Assembly: GCA_964483465.1 (NCBI GenBank)
Contig: CAZABG010000058.1
Location: 1-15,602, forward strand
Length of the DNA: 15,602 nucleotides
Reading direction: 5' to 3'
Source of the DNA: CAZABG01 sp964483465
GTDB lineage: Bacteria > Chlamydiota > Chlamydiia > Chlamydiales > Parachlamydiaceae
The notes under the pieces were generated by a model. That model made no database searches, had not been told where the DNA came from, and saw nothing but the letters and a program-made list of their open reading frames with translations. This document shows positions 7,818-14,395 of the stretch, one piece after another (position 1 is the first letter of the stretch; the number at the start of each line of letters is the position of its first letter). Made by a program: the position numbers and the translations under genes.

Positions 7818-9284
7818 CTATTCTGCCTTCCGCCTTCTGCCTTCATCCTTCGCCTCGTCCTTCCATATGATCGGCACCCTATTGCTCGATTTACCGTTTT
7901 TGCCCTTTGATATGACTCCTTTGGCCCTTTTATCCTCATACTGCATAAGGGAAGGAAGAAGCTTTTCGCCTTCATCACATAATCTTTTAACTTTCGCAAT
8001 ATCGCTTGTTAAGAGATGTTTTGCTCTAAATTGATAAAAGGGGGCGATTAGAGCGTCGAATTGAATCGAGGAAACCCTTCTTAGCACATATTGAAAATGC
8101 TCTAGTTTTTCAATTTCTTGCGGACTCCAAAACGCTTTTACATCCCTCTTTTTTAACAGGCTGCAATATACAGAAAGCTGCTCGAAGCAATTTTTAACCT
8201 CTTTATTTATTAAGAGAGAAACGTCTTCAAGCGATAAGCTGTCATCATTTTCTTTTCGCTGTATGTCAAGCGCTTTTAAGAGGGAGTATACAAGTGTGGG
8301 ATCCTCAAGTTTTTTAAAATAACGATATAGGCTTAAAACATGAATATGCGATCCAAAAGTGGCTATAAAGGGAATTTTAGCATAAATGTAGGTTGTGCTT
8401 TTACTTAAATAAGGAAGAATCGGATCAAGGCAAATACTATGGTTTAAGCCTATTATCAATAAAATAGGTGGATAGCTTTTAATATCGGCGCTATCTAAGG
8501 ATTTATAGAGTACGTCTCTAAAAGGTCTTCCATTCTCATCATAAGGAACGGAATGGAGTAAAAAATATTCTTTAGATACGCCCATTCGCTTTAATCTAAG
8601 TATGTCGGGAATGAAAAAGCACCTCGAAAGTATTCTAGAAAGCGGTATTCGCAACTTTGATAGCTCAAAAAAAGAGTTAAGTGGAAGAGAGCTAATAAAT
8701 CGGACCGTTTTGTCCGATTTTCTCTCTTCAAGAGCTTCGACTACGTCGATAACCTCTTCTAGCGGAATCAATTCAGCAGGCAGTTCTTCCATTTGATCTA
8801 ATACTAAGGCTTTATCAGCAGGTGAAAGACGGGGAAATAGTTTTTGAAGTAAAGCACGATCCGTTTTATTAACGAGTTTTCTTAACCCTTTTAGAGATAT
8901 GTGTAAGCAGTTTGCTTCATATTTTTTTAATAGCTTTTCGGGGACAAGAGATTCATCTTCGTTAAGTTCTATTGTCAACCTGGAAGGAGTTTGATCGTAC
9001 AAAAGCCAAATTTCAAAGAATAAATCAGTGTAGGGATTTGTACCCTCTATTAGGCACCCTCTCTCATATGCATTCGTTCTATAAGCATAAGTAGTTAAAA
9101 TGAAGTTCAATAAAAGACCGGGAGGAGCAGCATTGATCAAAGCTTTCGCCCCCTCTAAATTATGAGGGTAAGCATAATTGATTAGCTTCATTGCTAACTC
9201 AAACTCGTCGAGGCGTTTTTCAAGAGCTTTAAGGGCTGTATCGTACTGAGCGGCTGATGAAGGAGATGTTATTGAGCTTGTCAT
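7818..9284 (-). CDS. Unknown helical protein, possible paralogue of the next gene upstream
   Basis: A 488-residue protein of no family I recognise. The N-terminus MTSSITSPSSAAQ is Ser/Thr-rich and disordered-looking, of the kind seen on chlamydial type III secretion substrates, though that is not proof. The rest reads as successive short Leu-rich helices (for example residues 130-230 and 340-405), without a convincing membrane helix or catalytic motif. The Lys/Arg/Asp/Glu-rich C-terminal tail (KDEAKDEGRRRKAE) is encoded by a heptanucleotide repeat. Similarities to the 308-residue protein encoded upstream include the N-terminus (MTSSITS versus MTGSISS), L-PRLSP (residues 149-154) versus F-NRVSP, and FDALIAPF (409-416) versus FDACIAAF, all in the same order. 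The start ATG lies inside a 17-bp AT-rich palindrome. It is separated from the upstream gene by a gap of about 126 bp. Confidence 0.75.
   Translation of the reverse strand: MTSSITSPSSAAQYDTALKALEKRLDEFELAMKLINYAYPHNLEGAKALINAAPPGLLLNFILTTYAYRTNAYERGCLIEGTNPYTDLFFEIWLLYDQTPSRLTIELNEDESLVPEKLLKKYEANCLHISLKGLRKLVNKTDRALLQKLFPRLSPADKALVLDQMEELPAELIPLEEVIDVVEALEERKSDKTVRFISSLPLNSFFELSKLRIPLSRILSRCFFIPDILRLKRMGVSKEYFLLHSVPYDENGRPFRDVLYKSLDSADIKSYPPILLIIGLNHSICLDPILPYLSKSTTYIYAKIPFIATFGSHIHVLSLYRYFKKLEDPTLVYSLLKALDIQRKENDDSLSLEDVSLLINKEVKNCFEQLSVYCSLLKKRDVKAFWSPQEIEKLEHFQYVLRRVSSIQFDALIAPFYQFRAKHLLTSDIAKVKRLCDEGEKLLPSLMQYEDKRAKGVISKGKNGKSSNRVPIIWKDEAKDEGRRRKAE
7821..7851. repeat. Heptanucleotide tandem repeat in the 3' end of the unknown gene
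   Basis: Plus-strand units are TGCCTTC (7824-7830), CGCCTTC (7831-7837), TGCCTTC (7838-7844) and ATCCTTC (7845-7851), preceded by a partial TTC. Imperfect copies (GCCTCG, TCCTTCC) continue to about 7864. On the coding strand this reads GAAGGCA/GAAGGCG and encodes the last residues of the 488-residue protein. Because the unit is seven bases, gain or loss of one copy would change the reading frame of the C-terminus. Confidence 0.8.
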
Positions 9285-9297
9285 AAAATATTTATGA
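9281..9297. repeat. 17-bp AT-rich palindrome spanning the start codon of the 488-residue gene
   Basis: Arms TCATAAA (9281-9287) and TTTATGA (9291-9297) are perfectly complementary, with a 3-base spacer. The start codon of the minus-strand gene is inside the left arm. It could be an operator or an RNA hairpin that covers the initiation site. Low base complexity means chance cannot be excluded. Confidence 0.4.
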
Positions 9298-9410
9298 AAA
9301 ATTAAGACATAATCTGACGGATGTTGTCGATAGTTTTATTCGCTTTGGATTCTATTTCCATCATCCTTTTCTTCGAGACTATGAATATAAGTTTAATAGG
9401 AAGGATCTGA
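9298..9410 (-). other. Intergenic between the two unknown genes, with a short open tail in another frame
   Basis: A gap of about 113 bp. On the minus strand, the reading frame offset from the upstream gene is open through its stop and on to a TAA at 9302-9304, and contains an ATGATG at 9359-9364. Translated from there it gives a 20-residue amphipathic peptide starting MMEIESKANK. This may be a frameshifted former C-terminus of the upstream gene, a remnant of another gene, or chance. No convincing promoter was seen. Confidence 0.3.
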
Positions 9411-10337
9411 TTACTCAAGCAGCTTCTTAATCCTTTTTTGCAGGATAATAATTGCTCCTAAATCGGGCGGGATTAATTCCTGGTTGTCTTTAAAAGCGGC
9501 TATGCAGGCATCAAAAGGCAATGAATCAGGCTTTATAATATCTGCGTTTAACTTGTTTAATATCTTGTTTTCATTTTCAGTTGTAAACATCCATTTAGAT
9601 ATATCTTCACTCGCTTTTGCTTTTATTTTTCTTTCTTTCAATTGCCTATCAATTTCCTTCAATTCAGAAAAACGATCTTCAAGTCTACATTTTAAATCAG
9701 TGAATTCATCATTCAATTTTTGTGCATATTTTTTGAATGTGTAAGCATGCGAAGAGTCTTTTGGAAGGCTGCATAATATACTATAAAGCTTTATGGCATG
9801 CTCCCGGGTAATCAAATAACCAATTGCCTCATAAACAAATTCTTCTGGGGCATGACGGGCTAAAAATCTGAGTTGGGAGGGAGATAAAAATCGCGTTAAT
9901 GCGACTAAGTTCATCCCTGATTTGATGGCAATTAAGAGGTGCATGGGAGGGATGCAGATGAGTTTTAAGTAGCACTTTTCGGCAAGCTTGCCTTCAGAAT
10001 TTGCAGCTTTTAAAAGAGGAATTTCTAAAGATTCTTTAATTTTTAAGACTTCGATCAAAAAGTTAAGTTTAAAGGGGGAAACTCTATTAAAAAACGCTTC
10101 AATATCCTCTTCGCGGCATCGCGCCTTTTCAATGTCTCTAACTTCATGAAGCCAAGTAAATTTATTCTCGGGAATATCGATTAATAAAAGAAGAGCGGAA
10201 GGAGCATTTTGTCTTATAAGCTCTTCCGCGTATTCAATGATTTGTCTTTCGGAAAGGCTCTCAAAATTCGATGTTTTATCTGGATTGAAAGGTTCTAATG
10301 CTAAAGGAAGATAATTGGATGATATTGATCCTGTCAT
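9411..10337 (-). CDS. Unknown helical protein, possible paralogue of the 488-residue protein
   Basis: A 308-residue protein of no family I recognise, counted from the ATG at 10337. A GTG nine bases upstream (10346) would add three residues. I prefer the ATG because the resulting MTGSISSNY matches the start of the neighbouring 488-residue protein (MTSSITSPS). The body is built of Leu-rich helices, with no membrane segment or catalytic signature. A strongly charged helical, coiled-coil-like stretch runs from about residue 200 to 243 (LNDEFTDLKCRLEDRFSELK within it). The end, FDACIAAF then PPDLGAIIILQKRIKKLL, parallels the 488-residue protein. A 28-bp inverted repeat sits just upstream of the start. 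The Ser/Thr-rich N-terminus suggests a possible secreted effector, which is inference only. It lies immediately downstream of the PiT gene fragment. Confidence 0.75.
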   Translation of the reverse strand: MTGSISSNYLPLALEPFNPDKTSNFESLSERQIIEYAEELIRQNAPSALLLLIDIPENKFTWLHEVRDIEKARCREEDIEAFFNRVSPFKLNFLIEVLKIKESLEIPLLKAANSEGKLAEKCYLKLICIPPMHLLIAIKSGMNLVALTRFLSPSQLRFLARHAPEEFVYEAIGYLITREHAIKLYSILCSLPKDSSHAYTFKKYAQKLNDEFTDLKCRLEDRFSELKEIDRQLKERKIKAKASEDISKWMFTTENENKILNKLNADIIKPDSLPFDACIAAFKDNQELIPPDLGAIIILQKRIKKLLE

Positions 10338-10343
10338 AGAGGA

Positions 10344-10371
10344 CACAATAAATTAAATAGTATTTATTGTG
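10344..10371. repeat. 28-bp inverted repeat immediately upstream of the 308-residue gene
   Basis: Perfect 10-bp arms, cacaataaat (10344-10353) and atttattgtg (10362-10371), separated by 8 bp. The repeat ends 6 bp before the preferred ATG and covers the alternative GTG. Ten paired bases including the GTG/CAC ends are less likely to be chance than an A/T-only palindrome. An operator or leader hairpin controlling this gene is plausible. Confidence 0.5.
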
Positions 10372-10391
10372 AACGGCATGATTCTAAAGAA

Positions 10392-10607
10392 TTATATCTG
10401 TTTAAGAAGCGCGTAAACACCTAGCGTGAGTAGAGCGCCTGCAGGGATGGTGATGATCCAGGAAAGAATGATATCGCGCACCACAGCGAGATTAATGGCT
10501 TCAAGGCAGCGCGCAAAGCCGACGCCTACTACCGCTCCGACAAGTGTGTGGGTGGTAGAGATAGGCATGCCGAGACGGGAAGCGGTGAGAATGGTAAGTG
10601 CTGCGCT
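10392..10607 (-). pseudogene. 3' fragment of a PiT phosphate transporter gene
   Basis: The minus strand encodes SAALTILTASRLGMPISTTH and onward to ALLKQI-stop, matching residues 399-469 of the complete PiT gene at 12986-14395. By hand, 190 of 216 bases are identical. Only two differences change the protein (Gly to Cys in FARGLE, Met to Val in AVMRD); the other 24 are silent. Homology stops abruptly at 10607. Beyond it the frame continues for only five codons (TTT TTA AAC AAA GTA) after an in-frame TAG, so no start and no GANDVAN motif remain and it cannot make a transporter. It is a truncated copy, not a second working gene. Confidence 0.92.
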
Positions 10608-10848
10608 TACTTTGTTTAAAAACTATCATGATTGTCGCATAGCTCTACTGCGCATAAGAAAGCACTTTTCTTAACTGCCAATAGCTTATAACGTGGATTA
10701 TTGCAGAAGGGCTGTAATATTACGATGAGGCTCTTCTATTAAAATAGGCAGCGAAAATGCCATAAGTTATAGCTAAAGAATAGTCATTTAAAAAAGAATA
10801 TAAAAATACATCAATAAACCGATAGTAGAATTGGATTAAGATTCGCCT
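10608..10848. other. Non-coding AT-rich spacer between PiT fragment and coiled-coil gene
   Basis: About 240 bp with no credible gene. It contains a perfect 7-bp-arm hairpin, TAAGAAA/TTTCTTA (10655-10661 and 10667-10673, 5-base loop), without a T-run. A 39-codon stretch on the minus strand (ending at the TAA at 10616-10618) is open and ends ...AFLCAVELCDNHDSF but has no start. It might be a mobile-element remnant marking the junction where the PiT homology breaks off, though nothing in it identifies a transposase family. Confidence 0.35.
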
Positions 10849-11712
10849 TTATGAATACTCATCTCTATATCTTTCAATTTCTTCTTGAGCTTGTCTTTCA
10901 ACATAATCCAAATCAAATTGTGTGTCTTTTTTTGCTTGATTAAGTGCCTCAGCAGGACTCATTTTTTCAATATGTTTTTCAAAATATTGGATTTGTAAAT
11001 CTATTCGTTGAGCTTCATACAAAGCTTCATTTCTTTTATTGTAGAAACTTATAGCTGGAATAATCAAAAAAGAGGTCAAAAGAGCTGCTTTTTTGCTGTT
11101 ATTGGCAATTCGTTCATATCGGGATTTTTCTTCAGCCAAATTTGATCGAATGCATTTAATTTCTTGATCTCTGGTCTCTTGTTGGGCTTTTCGTTGAATA
11201 GATTTTAACTGAGCGTTGAGCGCCGCTGCATCTTCTACTGCCTTTTGAACCCGGTCGTTTGCAGCTTTCAATTTTAAAGCATTATCATCTTCAATAGCTT
11301 TTAGCTTTATATTGAACCCGTTTGTTAAGCGTATATTTTCTGATTCAATTGCTGAAATCCTGGATCTAAATTCATCGCATTTTTTTTTATTATCTTCTGT
11401 TTTATCAGCGATTTCTTTGTTCAAATGATCAATTCTTGCGGTAAGTTCTTTGATAACACCTTTATCTGCTTTTGCGTCGCTCGCTATTTTTTGCAGATTT
11501 TCATGGGCTTTTTTGAGATCTGCCTCCAAACGAATTTTTTCAGTGATAAAAATGTCATATTGTCCTTTTCTTAACTCCTCTTGCGAAATGATAAATTGAG
11601 CCATAGCTCGATTTTTGACATCTTGCGGTATATTTCGATCTACTAAGATAGATGCGACATGGGAAGGAATGATCGCGACTCTGGTCGTATTTTGGTCAGG
11701 TATTATTGCCAT
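10849..11712 (-). CDS. Coiled-coil protein with one membrane helix, function unknown
   Basis: 287 residues. After a short N-terminal region (MAIIPDQNTTRVAIIPSHV), a long Lys/Glu/Ala/Asp-rich coiled coil extends over about residues 45-205 with regular heptads. It is followed by a single hydrophobic segment (about 208-224, AALLTSFLIIPAISFYN) and a charged helical tail rich in Glu, Gln and Arg. I recognise no enzyme motif. The arrangement (coiled coil, one hydrophobic stretch, helical tail) is shared with the gene 6 bp upstream, so the two probably form an operon and may act together, for example by coiled-coil pairing at a membrane. The gene is AT-rich (17 of 60 G+C in 11281-11340), unlike the PiT gene. 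A secreted or membrane-remodelling protein, or a phage-type structural protein, are alternatives; none is proven. Confidence 0.72.
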   Translation of the reverse strand: MAIIPDQNTTRVAIIPSHVASILVDRNIPQDVKNRAMAQFIISQEELRKGQYDIFITEKIRLEADLKKAHENLQKIASDAKADKGVIKELTARIDHLNKEIADKTEDNKKKCDEFRSRISAIESENIRLTNGFNIKLKAIEDDNALKLKAANDRVQKAVEDAAALNAQLKSIQRKAQQETRDQEIKCIRSNLAEEKSRYERIANNSKKAALLTSFLIIPAISFYNKRNEALYEAQRIDLQIQYFEKHIEKMSPAEALNQAKKDTQFDLDYVERQAQEEIERYRDEYS

Positions 11713-11718
11713 AATTTA

Positions 11719-12561
11719 TTACTTACGAGCCAATTCAAGAGCTATTTCAGGATTAAGTCCTTCTAATAAATATCGCTCAAACTTATTAAGTACATTTTTT
11801 AAATTTTCTTCTTTCACGGCATGAAAGAGGTCTTTCATCCAAACTGGAACAGGGATTAGGTTGGTTGAAAGCATGGCCTTGAATAAAGCGAGACCTTTCT
11901 CATCGGCATATTCTAAATATGCTGAAAGGCCTATTGCTCCTCCGATAAAACCCGTACATATGACACTGGTAAAAATTGATAGCGCAATTGCGAATACCCT
12001 TGCGTTTTCTTCTTTAGTACCCTGGTCATTAATTTGCTTGGCAAGATTTTCTCGAATTTTTATTACTGCTTCATCAATTAATTTTTTGCGTTGTTCTACA
12101 TTTTTTTTATCAGATTCTAAGGCTTCTTTTAAATGTTTCAGCTCGACTTCCGCATCAACTAATCTTTTTTTAAGTGTTTCATCAGCTAGTACGGCTTTAG
12201 CAGCTGCTGGAACGGCTACTTGAATTTCTTTTGGTATAGCGGGTACAGGAGCCGGTATCTGATTGATGCGGTTTTCAACAACTTGCATTCGTGGAACTAA
12301 ATTATCAAGCTTAGCCCCAAGTACGGCCTGTTTACCACGAACTTCTGCTACATCATCATTAATTATTTTTACTTTAGCTTTAATTCCATCTCTTTCAGCT
12401 TGCAACACATCAAGATCTTTTTGCCTTTGCTCATCTTGTCCTACGATCATTAAGGCAAGACGGTCATTAATGTCATTTTGATCTAATTGATTTAAATCGG
12501 CATTGTGAATTTCAGCTGCCATTAAAAGCATAGGATTTGCTTGATTGCGTACGGGATTCAT
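11719..12561 (-). CDS. Coiled-coil protein with Pro-rich linker and hydrophobic domain, function unknown
   Basis: 280 residues. There are two coiled-coil segments (about 43-100 and 125-180) separated by a proline/alanine-rich linker (IPAPVPAIPKEIQVAVPAAA, 102-121). A hydrophobic domain of about 28 residues follows (189-216, from FAIALSIFTSVICTGF to GLSAYL), then an amphipathic C-terminal region of 60 residues. The hydrophobic domain contains a GGAIG turn and could be one long or two short hairpin helices. The latter would resemble the bilobed domain of chlamydial inclusion-membrane (Inc) proteins, but it is shorter than usual, so this stays a hypothesis. It is the first gene of a two-gene unit, followed after 6 bp by the other coiled-coil gene. 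A promoter-like sequence overlapping a palindrome lies directly upstream. No recognised family. Confidence 0.72.
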   Translation of the reverse strand: MNPVRNQANPMLLMAAEIHNADLNQLDQNDINDRLALMIVGQDEQRQKDLDVLQAERDGIKAKVKIINDDVAEVRGKQAVLGAKLDNLVPRMQVVENRINQIPAPVPAIPKEIQVAVPAAAKAVLADETLKKRLVDAEVELKHLKEALESDKKNVEQRKKLIDEAVIKIRENLAKQINDQGTKEENARVFAIALSIFTSVICTGFIGGAIGLSAYLEYADEKGLALFKAMLSTNLIPVPVWMKDLFHAVKEENLKNVLNKFERYLLEGLNPEIALELARK

Positions 12562-12583
12562 GTTTAACCAAAATTAATTTTAA

Positions 12584-12616
12584 AAAATTATTAAATAATT
12601 TTGATTAAAAAGTCAA
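12584..12616 (-). promoter_or_regulatory. Candidate promoter and palindromic operator of the coiled-coil gene pair
   Basis: Minus-strand TTGACT (12611-12616) and AATAAT (12587-12592) match the -35 and -10 consensus at five of six positions each, with an 18-bp spacer. This predicts transcription starting about 20 bp before the ATG at 12561. A 19-bp A/T-only palindrome with 9-bp arms (12584-12592 and 12594-12602) overlaps the -10 and could be an operator. The local base composition makes such palindromes easy to find by chance. Confidence 0.4.
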
Positions 12617-12985
12617 TAAATATCAAATATCAATTGCAATATCTGATTATTTAATAATGCTGGTAAATGGTGATGTTGAATTTAATCTTATATGAAATAT
12701 GAGAATAGGTTCCTACTTGTAATAGAGCCCTAATTTTCAATTATTAAAAGCTTCATTACTTTTATGAAAAAGAATTATACAAAATAAAATCTCAGTCCGA
12801 AATGAATGCGTATCTATCCTTAAATGTAAAAGTAGATTTGCATTTTATATTAAATTGGCTTTAGCGCGATAAAAGTATAAAAGGCATTTATATTGATCTT
12901 AAAATGGATTGCCCCTATCAAAGCTCAAATGTAAAAAGCAAGTTAGTCTTATGTTATCAACAAAATTTCGACATTAATTTATCAT
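12617..12985. other. AT-rich intergenic region upstream of the coiled-coil pair and downstream of PiT
   Basis: About 370 bp without an ORF of credible length on either strand. No tRNA, repeat or hairpin-plus-T-run terminator for PiT is evident. Similar short strings GCATTTTATATT (near 12840) and GCATTTATATT (near 12883) occur but are weak. The stretch is much more AT-rich than the PiT gene and matches the neighbouring coiled-coil genes in composition, so it probably belongs to the same inserted segment. Confidence 0.5.
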
Positions 12986-14395
12986 TTAAATTTGTTTTAA
13001 AAGGGCGTAAACGCCAAGTGTTAGCAAAGCGCCTGCAGGGATGGTGATGATCCAGGAAAGAATGATATCGCGCATCACAGCAAGATTGATGGCTTCAAGG
13101 CCGCGCGCAAAGCCGACGCCGACAACTGCGCCTACAAGCGTGTGGGTGGTGGAGATCGGCATGCCGAGACGGGAAGCTGTGAGAATAGTAAGCGCTGCGC
13201 TGAATTCGGCGACAAAGCCGCGGGTAGGCGTGAGTTCGGTGAGTTTTTTTCCGATGGTTTCAATGACGCGCCATCCCCAGGTAGCAAGGCCTAGCACGAT
13301 ACCGAAGCCGCCAAGCGCGAGCGTCCAATCGGGAATAGAGCTTTGTAGATGAACCGTGCCGCTTCTTAGAATTTCGGTTGCGGCGGCGAGGGGGCCGATC
13401 GCGTTTGCCACATCATTTGCGCCGTGCGCAAACGCCATAAGGCAGGCGGAAAGGATTTGAAGCGAGCCAAACATTTTCTCGATCATTTTAAATTCTTGAT
13501 TTGAGGCGGCATATTCTTCAGGGTGCGAAAGCGAAGATTTTAGCGCGTCCATCTCCTGAATGATCGATTGAAGTTGAAAGGCTTGTTCGCCGTTTGCCTG
13601 AATATTTCTAAGTTGTTTTCTTGCTTTTTCAAGCGCTAAAAACATTTCGGGGGCATGATTGGCAGGTATTGGAGGAAGTTCGATATGCACATATCTTTTA
13701 ATAAGAAATACAGTAAGGAATGAAGCTGCAACCCCGAGTGTTAGCGCGATCAAAAGAGATTGAGTAAAAGTGATTGGGAGATGCAGATTTTTGCAGCAAT
13801 CAAAGAATAAGAACAAAGCAAGGACCGTAATAACCGCAAACACTAAGTAGGGCATTATTTTTTTTGTAACGGCAAGAGGATGGCTGCGGTAAAGTAAAGA
13901 ATTTCTAAGCCAGGTAAATAAACCAAAGCCAAGGAGTCCACCCGTGAGCGGAGAAATAATCCAACTAAGAGCGATTAAGCCGACAGTATCCCATTGAACG
14001 GCATCCATGCCCCCAACTACCGCTCCAAAACCTATCAAGGCTCCGATTATAGAGTGAGTGGTAGAGACAGGCCAGCCGAAATAGGTCGCAAGCTGCAGCC
14101 ACACGCCTACGCCAATAAGCGAAGCTAGCATTCCATATACAAGGTCAAGCGGCCTGTCGGCAAAGAATTCAGGGTCGACAATGCCTGTTTGTATTGTCGC
14201 AGAGACATGGGAGCCAAAAAAATAGGCTCCTGAAAATTCCAAAATAGAGGCAATAATAACCGCTTGAAAAAGGGTAAGAGCGCCTGATCCTACCGATGTT
14301 CCCATGGCGTTCGCGACATCGTTTGCGCCGATACTCCACGCCATGTAGAGACCTGCGATAATGATCAAAATAAATAGCCATTCAGGCCCGATCAT
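12986..14395 (-). CDS. PiT-family inorganic phosphate transporter
   Basis: A 469-residue polytopic membrane protein (PHO4 family) that imports phosphate, usually as a cation-coupled or metal-phosphate symporter. It shows the family's inverted duplication: GANDVANAMG (23-32) with GWPVSTTHSIIGA (107-119) in the first half, and HGANDVANAIGP (324-335) with GMPISTTHTLVGA (411-423) in the second. About ten to twelve hydrophobic helices flank a central hydrophilic loop (about 240-305). The start ATG overlaps the stop of the DUF47 gene (ATGA), giving translational coupling with its presumed regulatory partner. The 3' end is GC-rich (36 of 60 in 13141-13200). Codons 399 to the stop are duplicated as a fragment at 10392-10607, and the AT-rich cassette begins immediately after this stop. 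Confidence 0.95.
   Translation of the reverse strand: MIGPEWLFILIIIAGLYMAWSIGANDVANAMGTSVGSGALTLFQAVIIASILEFSGAYFFGSHVSATIQTGIVDPEFFADRPLDLVYGMLASLIGVGVWLQLATYFGWPVSTTHSIIGALIGFGAVVGGMDAVQWDTVGLIALSWIISPLTGGLLGFGLFTWLRNSLLYRSHPLAVTKKIMPYLVFAVITVLALFLFFDCCKNLHLPITFTQSLLIALTLGVAASFLTVFLIKRYVHIELPPIPANHAPEMFLALEKARKQLRNIQANGEQAFQLQSIIQEMDALKSSLSHPEEYAASNQEFKMIEKMFGSLQILSACLMAFAHGANDVANAIGPLAAATEILRSGTVHLQSSIPDWTLALGGFGIVLGLATWGWRVIETIGKKLTELTPTRGFVAEFSAALTILTASRLGMPISTTHTLVGAVVGVGFARGLEAINLAVMRDIILSWIITIPAGALLTLGVYALLKQI

Noticed and set aside
7821..7864. Repeat block considered as a CRISPR or REP-type array.
   Set aside because: The units are seven bases long and contiguous without spacers, and they lie inside coding sequence.
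7811..7999. A 62-codon minus-strand ORF overlapping the 3' end of the 488-residue gene.
   Set aside because: It is out of frame with the longer gene and its apparent sequence is produced by the heptamer repeat. There is no start signal or family resemblance. It is mentioned only as the alternative tail frame.
10392..10607. The PiT fragment as a second functional transporter.
   Set aside because: It has only the last 71 residues, no GANDVAN motif, no start codon, and an in-frame stop just upstream of the homology.
10426..10674. Plus-strand ORF of 82 codons resembling another plus-strand ORF at 13041-13352.
   Set aside because: Both are antisense shadows of the PiT 3' end. Their similarity only reflects the duplicated PiT sequence on the minus strand, where the recognisable protein is encoded.
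12617..12985. A tRNA or other attachment site that could explain the insertion.
   Set aside because: No cloverleaf, T-loop or CCA-proximal sequence was found by eye. The only duplicated sequence is the PiT 3' end.
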